Shown piece by piece: positions 7,767 through 16,077 of a DNA stretch of 37,894 nucleotides. The notes beneath the pieces were generated by a model. The model was not told the origin of the DNA and searched no databases. It was given only the letters and a program-made list of their open reading frames with translations. Made by a program: the position numbers and the translations under genes. The DNA comes from an uncultured bacterium (GTDB lineage Bacteria; Desulfobacterota; Desulfovibrionia; Desulfovibrionales; Desulfovibrionaceae), in NCBI GenBank assembly GCA_905214305.1, contig CAJMLK010000024.1, positions 1 to 37,894 on the forward strand, read 5' to 3'. The number at the start of each line of letters is the position of its first letter. Positions within the stretch are counted from its first letter, which is position 1.

Positions 7767-9431
7767 CTAGAATTGAAAGTACAGGAAGGTCGCCTTGCGC
7801 GACACCAGAATAAGAGTCACGAACGCCAGACAGGCCAGACCCGTGGCCCAGACCGCTGACGGCCGCCAGCTCAGCAGCGGGCGTGTGCCATCGCGCCTGC
7901 CGTGCAGCAGTTCGTGGCTGTTGGGGAAGGCCCACACAAGAACAAGGCTGATACCGAGCAGGGCAAAGGGCATCCAGCCCTGAAAATAGTTGTTGGGCAG
8001 CCAGTGGGCAGCCAGTGCGCCCAGGGACGAAAGCCCGCCGTGATCTGCGATGCGCCCGGCGGCTTCAGCCGTGAAAGGCCCGGCGAACATGGCTCCATAC
8101 ATGGTCACAGCCCCGTCGAGGCTCACCGTGCGAAAGACCACCCAGCAAAGATTGATGCACATGAACGTGAAAAAGATGAAGAAGATGCGCAAGGGCAGGG
8201 TGGCGAGAACCCTTTCCGTCAGGCTGCCCTTGATGCAGGCGCGGAAAAAGTGGTTGATGCTCAGCATGGCCCCGTGCAGCGCGCCCCATATGATGAATGT
8301 CCAGCCAGCGCCGTGCCATGCCCCGCCTATGAGCATGGTGAGAAAGAGATTGCGGTACTGCATGAGCCGCCCTTTGCGGTTGCCGCCCAGGGGGATGTAC
8401 AGAAAATCCCGCAGCCATGAGCTCAGGGTGATGTGCCAGCGCCGCCAGAAGTCGACAATGCCCGTAGCCTTGTAGGGCGAGTCAAAGTTTTCCGGCAGCC
8501 GCAGGCCCAGCATGAGCCCAAGGCCGATAGCCATGTCCGTATAGCCGGAAAAGTCAAAGTAAAGTTGAAATGTATAACAGAAAGAGCCCAGCCAGGCCTC
8601 GGCCCCGCTCACGGGAAAGGCTTTTTCAGCCGCGTTGAATACGGCGTTGGCATACACGGCAAGGCTGTCAGCCAGCAGCACTTTTTTGGCAAGTCCGATG
8701 GTGAAAAGGGTAAAACCCTGGGCCAGCCCCTCGGAGGTGGAGCCGGAAAGATCGTCAAGCTGCGGGCCCATCTGCTCGTAACGCACGATGGGACCGGAAA
8801 TGACATAGGGAAAGCAGGCCGAAAAAAGGGCGTGTCGCGAAAAACCCTGCGGTGTCACCTGCCGCCGGTACACGCTGACGAGCCAGGCAATCTGTATAAA
8901 GGTATAGAAAGAAATGCCCAGTGGCAGGCCCGGCGGGGTAAAGTTCCACTCCGCGCCCACAAGCAGAGCCAGGTTCTGGGCGAAGAACCATGAATACTTG
9001 AACCAGAGCAGGGGCAGCAGATTCAGGATCAGGGCCAGGGTCAGCAAGCCCTTGCGGCTGCACGCCCAGCAGCCAAGGCGTTTAAGCCCGTCGCCATTGA
9101 AGGGCTGCCGACGGCCGCGCGGATTGACGATGGTTTGGCTGTCTGCCTCTGCTTCGCTGTGGGGGGATGCCGCGCATGGTTCGCCGTCTGCACCGGCCGG
9201 GGGCGCTGCCGGGGCTTCCGGTGCGGCCAGAGCCAGTGCAAAGGCATAGTTCATGATCAGAATGCCTGCAAGAAGCAGCAGGAAGGGCAGCCCCCAGAGG
9301 GCATAGAATACGGTGGAAAAGAGCAGCAGAACCATGCCCAGCCGGGCGGAACCGAAGCCCGCCGCCAGTCGCCAGCACAGCAGCAGAAGAGGCAGAAACA
9401 GAAAAAGAAAAGAATAGGAATTGAACAGCAT
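7767..9431 (-). CDS. MBOAT-family O-acyltransferase (AlgI/DltB-like)
   Basis: This is a 554-residue polytopic membrane protein that would pass acyl groups (often acetyl) from the cytosol to an extracytoplasmic acceptor. The N-terminus MLFNSYSFLFLFLPL is typical of the family. The conserved WRRWHITLSSWLRDFLYIPLG block lies near residue 330, and GGAWHGAGWTF, with the presumed catalytic histidine, near residue 372. The ATG at 9431 is chosen because it matches the family N-terminus and follows GGGGGAGG by a good distance; the frame extends 21 codons further. An unusual hydrophilic insertion of about 45-50 residues rich in Ala, Pro, Glu and Arg lies between early helices (about residues 70-120). 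It is followed 15 bases later by its SGNH partner. Confidence 0.93.
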   Translation of the reverse strand: MLFNSYSFLFLFLPLLLLCWRLAAGFGSARLGMVLLLFSTVFYALWGLPFLLLLAGILIMNYAFALALAAPEAPAAPPAGADGEPCAASPHSEAEADSQTIVNPRGRRQPFNGDGLKRLGCWACSRKGLLTLALILNLLPLLWFKYSWFFAQNLALLVGAEWNFTPPGLPLGISFYTFIQIAWLVSVYRRQVTPQGFSRHALFSACFPYVISGPIVRYEQMGPQLDDLSGSTSEGLAQGFTLFTIGLAKKVLLADSLAVYANAVFNAAEKAFPVSGAEAWLGSFCYTFQLYFDFSGYTDMAIGLGLMLGLRLPENFDSPYKATGIVDFWRRWHITLSSWLRDFLYIPLGGNRKGRLMQYRNLFLTMLIGGAWHGAGWTFIIWGALHGAMLSINHFFRACIKGSLTERVLATLPLRIFFIFFTFMCINLCWVVFRTVSLDGAVTMYGAMFAGPFTAEAAGRIADHGGLSSLGALAAHWLPNNYFQGWMPFALLGISLVLVWAFPNSHELLHGRRDGTRPLLSWRPSAVWATGLACLAFVTLILVSRKATFLYFQF

Positions 9432-9650
9432 GCGCAGCCTCCCCCCGGAATGCGGGCCTCCGGAAGCCCCGGTGATAAAAGACCGGAGGCCCACAGTAGC
9501 ACGGGCCCGCTACGGCAGTCGCTGGACACAAAAAAAACACTGGGCAAGAAATACTGCCCGTGCAACGGCTGGCCGGGAAAAGGAACGCAAGAGCCTCCGC
9601 CACGGTGTCCAGCGGATGTCCGCCGTGAAGGCGCATGCGTTACGGCGCGG

Positions 9651-9802
9651 CTAGAGCAACTTCACTTTGAAATTGCTCTGGCGGCTGCGTGAGCAGTCGC
9701 CCGCCGCAAAGATACAAGCGCAATTTGCTTGCGCGGTTAAGCATCGAAGCGAGCGTGTCTCAAACTTCGAGAACGTACATTCTCAAAGTTAATCTGCTCT
9801 AG
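9651..9802 (+). repeat. Complete copy (R2) of the interspersed hairpin-ended repeat, 152 bp
   Basis: The element is bounded by CTAGAGCA and TGCTCTAG, an 8-base perfect terminal inverted repeat. Just inside the left end, 9653-9664 pairs with 9668-9679 with one mismatch. Near the right end, 9763-9773 pairs with 9780-9790 with one mismatch. A GC-rich centre separates the hairpins. The terminal CTA is the TAG stop of the minus-strand HU-like gene. It lies in the 367-base stretch between the MBOAT start and the HU-like stop; I see no gene in the rest of that stretch. Confidence 0.8.
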
Positions 9803-10086
9803 GGGTTCAGTTCTGAACGGAATTTCCGCGACAGACGAAAAACCATAACTTTGCGCGGGGGCAGGGTAATGGTTTCATCGGTCTTGGGGTTGCGCCCCTT
9901 GCGAGACGCCTTGTCATAGCATTCAAACTTGCCGAAGCCGCTGATCAGCAGGGCACGGTCCTTTTTGATGGCCGTTTTCATGATGTCCAGCAGCTTTTCA
10001 ACCACGTTTTTCACGTCAACGCGGTTTTTGTCGGTTTCTTCGTAGATGGCCTCCACGATGTCCGCTTTGGTCAGAGTTTTCTTCAT
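9799..10086 (-). CDS. HU/IHF-family DNA-binding protein
   Basis: This 95-residue nucleoid protein bends DNA as a dimer. Family signatures are LTKADIVEAIYEE at the N-terminus, the SGFGKFE turn, and GRNPKTDETITLPPRKVMVFR, which forms the DNA-binding arm with its intercalating Pro. The PKTDETITLP arm resembles IHF-type subunits more than classical HU. I cannot tell the subunit type from sequence alone. The ATG at 10086 is supported by GGAG upstream; a longer open frame reaches 10302 but runs through the promoter. The gene is divergent from the radical SAM gene. Its TAG stop is part of repeat R2. Confidence 0.95.
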   Translation of the reverse strand: MKKTLTKADIVEAIYEETDKNRVDVKNVVEKLLDIMKTAIKKDRALLISGFGKFECYDKASRKGRNPKTDETITLPPRKVMVFRLSRKFRSELNP

Positions 10087-10201
10087 TGTGAGTTCTCCGG
10101 CGCGTATTGTGGCGCTGGTATGTCTGTCACAAACATGGTCCTGACAGGTATGGGCCAAATGGTAAACAAAGGCTTGCTTCACATGAAGGGCACTTTTGTG
10201 T

Positions 10202-10230
10202 AAAATACACGCAACTAACGGGCAGAGCAA
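10202..10230 (-). promoter_or_regulatory. Probable promoter of the HU/IHF-like gene
   Basis: On the minus strand TTGCTC (10225-10230) and TATTTT (10202-10207) are 17 bases apart, giving a leader of about 110 bases before the start at 10086. The divergent radical SAM gene starts about 80 bases away, so the intergenic region is shared. Confidence 0.55.
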
Positions 10231-10311
10231 GATTTTTCTTAAAAATTGCCTTCTTGCCGAAATAATGGCCGCAGTGCGCGCCGCACGTGGCTTCACAGGC
10301 ATCGAGTATAT

Positions 10312-11547
10312 ATGAAAACGGTATCTGCCCGAATTTTTTCTTTAACACTGCCCTGGTTTCTGCCTTCGGCGCACGTCGGTGCGCTTGTGCCGGTTTTTCT
10401 TCCTTTCAGGGGTTGCCCCGTGCGTTGCGTCTTTTGTGCGCAGGATGTGCAGACGGGTTTTTTACCTGCGGCCTGTCCGGAAGGGGCTGCGCCCGGTGCT
10501 GCCTCAGCAGCGGCATCAGCCCCCTGTGTCACCCCCTCCCTGCCTGCCTTTGCGCCTCTGCCGCACGGCGACCAGCCGCCCCACGCGCTGCCGCATGAAA
10601 CGCTGTCGCCCGAGACCATGCCGCTTGTCGCCCTGCTGCACGAAACACGGTGCGACCTTGAACGGCGGCATGCCCTGGGTCTGCCCCCGGCGGAACTGGC
10701 TTTCTATGGTGGAACCTTTACTGCCATGCCCGAAGCGGATCAGGCCGCCTGCCTTGATCTGGCGGGGCTGGCGCTTGAGAGGGGCTGGATACGTTCTTTC
10801 CGCTGTTCCACACGGCCGGATTGCGTGACCGCCCCTGTGCTTGAGCGTCTGCGTGCCGCGGGTTGCGGCTGTGTGGAGCTGGGGGTGCAGAGCTTTTCCG
10901 ATGCGGCACTGTCCGCGTCCCTGCGCGGGTATGACGGAGGCACTGCCCTGCGGGCCTGCGACCTTGTGAAGGCGGCGGGGCTGGCTCTGGGCGTGCAGCT
11001 TTTGCCGGGCATGCCGGGGCATGCGCCTGCCGATTTTCTCAATGACGTGCCGCTGGCCCTGCGCGCCGGTGCTGACATGTTGCGCTTCTATCCCTGTCTG
11101 GTGATTGAAGGCACGGCCCTTGCGCGCATGTGGCGTCAGGGCGTCTACAGCCCGTGGTCCCTTGATGTGACTCTGGACATGCTGGCGGAAGGCTGGCTTT
11201 TGGCTCAGGCGGCCCGTGTGCCTGTGATCCGCATGGGGCTGGCCCCCGAGGCCGCTCTGGACGGAGCCGTGCTGGCCGGGCCTGTGGACAGATCGCTGGG
11301 CAGCCGCGTCATGGGGCGCTCCCTGCTGCATGCGGTGCGCCGTGCCGTAGCGGCGTGTGCCCCCTGCGGGGAGCCTTCCGCCCCTGTTCTTTCCGCCATG
11401 CGCCTGCCGAAGGCCTGTCAGGGGTACATATGGGGAACGCGGGGCGAGTTGCGCCCTGACTGGGCCGCTCTGGGGCTTGAGCCGAAAAATGTGCTCTTTG
11501 ACGCCGCCTGCGGTCAGGACATTGCTCTGACGCTTGCTGTTTCCTGA
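10312..11547 (+). CDS. Radical SAM protein, Elp3-like without acetyltransferase domain
   Basis: About 411 residues. The iron-sulfur motif C-x3-C-x2-C is at Cys35, Cys39 and Cys42 (GCPVRCVFCAQ), preceded by the VPVFLPFRG strand typical of the Elp3-like subgroup. FYGGTFTAMP and CVELGVQSFSD are further radical SAM core motifs found in Elp3 and coproporphyrinogen-oxidase-like enzymes. The GNAT domain of true Elp3 is missing. The substrate is unknown; Elp3 relatives act on tRNA wobble uridine, but short forms are uncharacterised. The ATG at 10312 is a guess because no clear ribosome-binding site is visible; the frame is open from 10246. An alanine-, proline-rich stretch between the cysteine motif and the next core motif (about residues 52-95) looks like an insertion. 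Confidence 0.85.
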   Translation: MKTVSARIFSLTLPWFLPSAHVGALVPVFLPFRGCPVRCVFCAQDVQTGFLPAACPEGAAPGAASAAASAPCVTPSLPAFAPLPHGDQPPHALPHETLSPETMPLVALLHETRCDLERRHALGLPPAELAFYGGTFTAMPEADQAACLDLAGLALERGWIRSFRCSTRPDCVTAPVLERLRAAGCGCVELGVQSFSDAALSASLRGYDGGTALRACDLVKAAGLALGVQLLPGMPGHAPADFLNDVPLALRAGADMLRFYPCLVIEGTALARMWRQGVYSPWSLDVTLDMLAEGWLLAQAARVPVIRMGLAPEAALDGAVLAGPVDRSLGSRVMGRSLLHAVRRAVAACAPCGEPSAPVLSAMRLPKACQGYIWGTRGELRPDWAALGLEPKNVLFDAACGQDIALTLAVS

Positions 11548-12134
11548 CCGATACCGCGGTCGTCCTGCCTTGCCGTCCCGCTCTGTCATGCCGCCTCCGC
11601 ATGCCCGCCGCGCCCCGCAAGGCCGCTTCACCTGACCTCACCTGACCGCACTCCCTGGCAGCACATTCCGGCGGCCCCGGCCCTGCGTGCTGCGTTCCTT
11701 CCATTCCTCCACCCGGGCCTGATCCGCGCCGCCCGGCGCATCCCGTCCCGCCCCGACCATTGCGCTGCGGAGCGGTGTCCGGTCATGCCGGTTCTTCATG
11801 TGCAGCAATCGACCCGTTTCCATATATCATTGTCGCCATTCGTAAGGCTCGCAGGCTCGCCAACGCCTGCCGCGAAGACAGCAGAGCTGCTTATTTGCGC
11901 TGGTACGCGCCGAAGCGGGCGCTTGGGGAGCATTGAGAATGGATATTCGCAATGCGAAACTGCTCCAAGGCGCAGCAGGCGTTTTGGGGGCCACATGACG
12001 CTTCATATCCCCCGAATTTTCATGGCTGTGCATGATGCATGCAATGGATATGCATTATTTTATTTTTTAGACTTTTTATATATTCAGTGTTTTCATAGTA
12101 TTAATAAAAAAGATGCCGCAAGGTATAATAAGTT
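11548..12134. other. Gene-free stretch before the chemotaxis receptor
   Basis: No credible coding frame is seen. The first 280 bases are GC-rich with no structure I can support. At 11848-11986 lies a diverged copy of the interspersed repeat. From about 12030 the sequence becomes strongly AT-rich and leads into the promoter region of the next gene. Confidence 0.6.
11848..11986 (+). repeat. Diverged copy (R5) of the interspersed repeat
   Basis: The right part follows the pattern of the complete copies: GAAGCGGGCGCTT, then a hairpin with GAGAATGGATATTCGCAATG in place of the GAGAACGTACATTCTCAAAG of R2, then AACTGCTCCAAGG instead of AATCTGCTCTAG. The left end has lost the TAGAGCA terminus. Unlike R1 to R4, it is not next to a stop codon. 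Confidence 0.5.
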
Positions 12135-12163
12135 TTGCAATAAAAGCCGAAAAGCTATATAGA
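12135..12163 (+). promoter_or_regulatory. Possible promoter of the chemotaxis receptor gene
   Basis: TTGCAA (12135-12140) and TATAGA (12158-12163) are 17 bases apart in an AT-rich patch. A competing reading is a flagellar sigma-28 type site: GCCGAAAA at 12146-12153 resembles its GCCGATAA element, with an imperfect TAAGTTTT upstream at slightly short spacing. Either would leave a leader of about 200 bases before the ATG at 12371. Confidence 0.4.
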
Positions 12164-12250
12164 CTTAGTTAGACTGACGCCGGTCTCTGGCTCTTCCTGA
12201 CTTTTCCTCCAGGTCTCTTCCTGTCTACCTCCTCTGTCACTGACCTCTCT

Positions 12251-12333
12251 CAGACCTGAACATGCTCTGTTTTCGGCTGCCTATCTTTTGTCATCAACCT
12301 TCTGCAGACCTGAACAGGCTGTGTTTTTGGCTG
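12251..12333 (+). repeat. Two 29-bp direct repeats in the receptor leader
   Basis: Bases 12251-12279 and 12305-12333 match at 26 of 29 positions (both start CAGACCTGAACA and end GGCTG), with a period of 54 bases. They lie between the presumed promoter and the start codon at 12371. Function unknown. Confidence 0.75.
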
Positions 12334-12370
12334 TTAATTCACAAAACTCACGAGTTCGAAGGGGCTGTAT

Positions 12371-14455
12371 ATGAAAATGGGAATCATGAGCAAAATGATG
12401 CTCAACATTCTGGTTCCGTCCATGCTGGGGCTAACCGCTGTTTGTGTTTTCAGCTATTGGCGGGCAGAAACATCTCTGACGCAACAAATTGCGCACGAGC
12501 TGAACACGGTTATCGACAAGCAGGTGCACGGCCTGGTTACCGTGCAGCAAATGACGCGCGGGCTTATGAAAACCAGCGCTCAATCCAACCATGTCAGAAA
12601 TGCGCTGTCTCGCCGGGGTGCCGGTGAGTCAACGCTGGAAGTTGTCTATGATGAGCCGATGTCCAACGGTGGGGACGTGCAGAACGTTCTTGACGACCTT
12701 ACGGAGCACTTCGGCATTGTGGACGGCGCTGGTCTTCTTGATAGCAACGGGCGGGTCATTGCCCATACCTCCAGAGACCTTGTAGGGCGGAACATGGGTG
12801 AACGCCGCTCGGTAAACGCGGCTCTGCGGGGTGGTATGGGCTTTGAGAATATCCCCAACCACGCGTGAGACCTTGCCACCATAATTACCACCCCGGTCAT
12901 GAAAGACGGCAAACCTGCGGGCGTGCTGTATGCGTATATGAGTCTTGCCCGCCTGAGCGCCGACACCACAGACACCATAAAAATCGGCAAAGACAGTTTT
13001 TGTGCTGTTTACGACAGCGAGGGCAGGGTGCTCATGCATCCCGACAAGCGTTTGCTCGGCGCTGACAGCAAGCATCTGCCGTTTGTCAAGGCGGCACTGG
13101 GTGAAGGCAACGGCCGCGTGGTCTATAATCAGGGCGATGCGGAAATGGTCGCCTATTACCGGCACATGCCGGAAAGCAACTGGCATGTGGTGCTTGTGGG
13201 CAACAGGGATGAGCTGCTTGGCCCGGCCCGCAACCTGCTGAAAGAAAACATGCTTGTGGGTGGCATAGCCGTCATTGTGGTGGGCTTTATCATCATTGTT
13301 GTGTCGCGGGGTATTGCACGCTCCATCCGGGCCGGCGAAAACTACGTGCAGGCCGTTGCCGGTGGCAACTTCAACCCTTCGCAGGAGGAAGAGACTGCGT
13401 TGGGCAGCGCGGCCAGGCGCAGTGATGAAATCGGCGGTCTTTCGCAGGGCATTCAGGGCATGGTGGGCAAGCTGCGCGGTCTGTTCCACGACAGTGAGGA
13501 AAAAAACCGTCAGGCAGAACTTGCCAAAACAGAAGCCGAAGAAGCGATGGGAGAAGCCCAGGAGGCACGCAAGCAGGCGGAAAATGCCCGGCAGGAAGGC
13601 ATGCTGGCCGCAGCCGGACAGCTGGAATCAGTGGCAGGCATTATTTCGTCCGCGTCTACCCAGCTTTCTGCCCAGATCGAGCAGTCTGACCGCAGCGCGG
13701 CCGAATCGTCCCAGCGCCTTTCCGAAGCCGCCACTGCCATGAACCAGATGAATGCCACAGTTCGTGAGGTGGCGCATAATGCCGCCGCCGCATCCACGGC
13801 ATCAAGAGAAACCAAGGAAAAGGCCCATGCGGGCGCGCAGATTGTGGAACAGGCCGTGCGCAGCATAGAAGCGGTGCGGCACGTTTCGGAAGAGCTTAAA
13901 GACGATATGGCCGAACTTGGCGAGCATGCCCAGAGCATCACGCGTATCATGAACGTTATTTCAGATATCGCGGACCAGACCAACCTGCTGGCTCTCAATG
14001 CGGCCATTGAGGCCGCCCGCGCCGGTGAGGCGGGAAGAGGCTTTGCCGTGGTGGCTGACGAGGTGCGCAAGCTGGCTGAAAAGACCATGGCTTCCACCCA
14101 CGATGTCAGCGCCGCCATCAAGGCCATCCAGAACAGTACGGCAAAAAGCATGAGTTCGGCAGACAATGCCGTAAACCAGATAGCGCAGGCCACAAACTTA
14201 GCCAGCGAATCCGGTCAGGCACTGCGGGAGATTGTTGCTACTGTGGAAGGCACTTCGGATCAGGTCAATGCCATTGCCGCCGCCAGCGAAGAGCAGTCGG
14301 CAGCCAGCGAAGAAATCAACCACAGCATCGTGCAGGTAAACGAGATGGCACGGCAAAGCGCCATTGCCATGGCCGAGGCCGCGCAGGCGGTTACCGAACT
14401 GGCAGCACAGGCACATACGCTCAAGAACCTTATCGCACAAATGAAACTCGGCTAG
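12371..14455 (+). pseudogene. Methyl-accepting chemotaxis protein interrupted by one in-frame TGA
   Basis: Without the TGA at 12866-12868 this would be a 694-residue receptor, with AAGGGG upstream of the ATG. Residues 8-28 are a first membrane helix, and about 35-290 form a periplasmic Cache-type sensor domain. About 295-317 is a second helix, followed by a HAMP-like region and a long coiled-coil signalling domain with the invariant hairpin tip ADQTNLLALNAAIEAARAGE. The TGA falls inside the sensor domain, and both sides are in the same frame and clearly one domain. Read separately, the pieces are 12371-12868 (165 residues) and a possible restart at 12899 (518 residues). The restart has no ribosome-binding site, but would keep the second membrane helix and the whole signalling domain. 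I see no SECIS-like hairpin after the TGA. Confidence 0.85.
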
Positions 14456-14484
14456 ACCGGGCCTGCTCCGGTATGCCGCAAAAA

Positions 14485-14515
14485 GGCTTCCGCGCATGAG
14501 CGCGGAAGCCTTTTT
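14485..14515 (+). terminator. Intrinsic terminator after the chemotaxis receptor
   Basis: GGCTTCCGCGC (14485-14495) and its perfect complement enclose a four-base loop, followed by TTTTT. It sits 30 bases after the receptor stop. The five A residues before the stem would make it partly bidirectional. Confidence 0.92.
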
Positions 14516-14595
14516 GTCTGTACGCCAAAGCCCTGTCTGTGCGTGGAACGTCTTGCCCGCCTCTTTTGCAGGATGCAGAGGCTTTTTCAGGGCAC

Positions 14596-14632
14596 AAAAA
14601 AAGAGGCGGCCGCCGGGGGCAACCGGCGGCCG
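14596..14632 (-). terminator. Strong minus-strand intrinsic terminator
   Basis: On the minus strand the stem CGGCCGCCGG/CCGGCGGCCG (14623-14632 with 14607-14616) has a six-base loop. It is followed after four bases by a run of seven T (14596-14602). The nearest minus-strand gene, the zraP-like one, ends 660 bases upstream of it. Confidence 0.75.
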
Positions 14633-15293
14633 AGAGAGGGAGGATGTTCCGATGGTTAGAGGTTTTGTTCAAAGGAGGAGGTTTTCTGGGGGACTCCGGA
14701 TGTCCTCGATGGGGGCGGAGGGCATGCGGAAAGTTTGTTATTTTTTTACATATGTCGTTACCGCCCATCGGCGGGTTGGCTGGGTTGGCGACGCATTGCC
14801 GTTTTGTGCGGCTCTGCTGCTTCCCGCCCGGCTTTTACAGAGCGGAAAATCTTATGTGTACGACCCATCAGGGACGTTTTATTGTGGCCTGGACTCAACA
14901 AGTTCTTTATGATTGAAGTTCCATGGCGGCGTCGCGCACAGCCAACATCTTGTTTATACAGCCTTGGCGCTTTTCTGCCGCTTCGCCCATGTACTTTCCG
15001 GTTTGTGGCCTTGATGGCTGACCGGACTTGGAAGCCGATTTATGCGCTACGTAAAACATATGAAATTTGTATAATGTAAATACGGTCCTGTTTGAAACCT
15101 TATTTGTTCTTTTATTTCTCTATGTCATTTTCGTAATCTTGCTTACAGGTTAGCAATTGGTGTGCCAAAGTTGCCAGAACGGCATTTTTTATAGTTAACA
15201 TTTATGAGCATTGGACGCAACAATTCGCAGCCTGTATCTTTTTTATACAGGTGTATTCAAAATATGTATAAATTTTAATCAGAAGTATGATTT
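14633..15293. other. Gene-free stretch, AT-rich in its second half
   Basis: No frame here has convincing composition, motifs or a ribosome-binding site. From about 15050 to 15293 the base composition is much more AT-rich than the surroundings. That part holds a CCTGTAT/ATACAGG hairpin at 15231-15251. On the minus strand it contains promoter-like stretches, which together with the terminator at 14596-14632 could bound an untranslated transcript. Confidence 0.45.
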
Positions 15294-15881
15294 TTATGCG
15301 CTGATTGCGTCGTGAAAACTGAAGCTGGCGTGAGGCATCAATGGGCGAAAGAGGGGAATGGCAGGAGAGGAGGGGGAACAGGAAAAACGGGGGGAGAGAT
15401 CGGGGGGCCGGAGAGCAGTGAAGACGCTATTGGGTTCCTTCCATAGTGTTTTTTGCGGTGAATTCCATGCTGCATCCCCTGCTGGCAAGGGTCCCAGGGG
15501 GATGCCCACTTCGCGCCGCATGCGCTGGTCGGCATGAATGAGCATGGATTGCAGTTCATCGCGCAGCACCTGAAGTTCGCGCCCCAGGCGGGGCAGGGTG
15601 TCAGGCGACGTGTTTCGGTTGTAGCTGAGCTCTTGCAGCTCGTTTTTTTTGGAGATAATGCGCTGCCGCAGGTCTTGCACCTTGGGCCGGTACTCTTCCA
15701 TGATGCTCTGGGCTTTCATGCGCTGGCCGGGAGGCAGGTAGTCCAGCCATGCATCCAGCGTGCCCAGAGCGGCCCGTGTAGCAGGTACGTGAAGCGCTTC
15801 GCCCTGGGGGCCTTGCGCTGAAGAATACGCGGGCAGCAGCGTGCCGCACAGAAAGGTCAGTAACAAAGAAGTCTTTCGCAT
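15294..15881 (-). CDS. ZraP/Spy-like periplasmic metal-stress protein
   Basis: This is a 195-residue protein with a clear signal peptide (MRKTSLLLTFLCGTLLPAYSSA, cleavage after about residue 22). Next comes a helical ZraP-like domain: LDAWLDYLPPGQRMKAQSIMEEY, then a charged helix with LRQRIISKKNELQELSYN and a second helix LGRELQVLRDELQSMLIHAD. ZraP is a zinc-associated periplasmic chaperone that tunes the ZraS sensor. The divergent placement next to a ZraS-like and a ZraR-like gene, as in E. coli, supports this. The last 60 residues, rich in Pro, Ser and Phe, do not look like the family's metal-binding tail and may reflect a frameshift. The start has AGGAA about 10 bases upstream. Confidence 0.8.
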   Translation of the reverse strand: MRKTSLLLTFLCGTLLPAYSSAQGPQGEALHVPATRAALGTLDAWLDYLPPGQRMKAQSIMEEYRPKVQDLRQRIISKKNELQELSYNRNTSPDTLPRLGRELQVLRDELQSMLIHADQRMRREVGIPLGPLPAGDAAWNSPQKTLWKEPNSVFTALRPPDLSPRFSCSPSSPAIPLFRPLMPHASFSFHDAISA

Positions 15882-16077
15882 GGCAAAATAGTTCCTGATC
15901 TTGCATCTGTAGCGTCGGCAGTGTCAGACGCCGTATATTCAGGCCGAAAACGGCAGATGCGCTGTCGTGTCAACGCATACTCCGCATCTTATGCGATTGC
16001 AAAAATCATGCAATTTTTTTATGGCCTTTGGCCTGTGCCTGATGACACTGCGCGCGCATGACGCTATAAGCACAGGC

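Noticed and set aside
12866..12868. Selenocysteine at the TGA inside the chemotaxis receptor
   Set aside because: There is no hairpin of SECIS type directly after the TGA, and receptors of this class are not known selenoproteins.
14496..15079. Plus-strand open frames after the chemotaxis receptor
   Set aside because: They overlap terminators, lack a credible start signal, and their translations look like non-coding sequence.
15882..16077. Sigma-54 promoters between zraP-like and zraS-like genes
   Set aside because: Expected from E. coli, but I found no GG-N10-GC element with correct spacing on either strand. Near misses have 9 or 11 bases.
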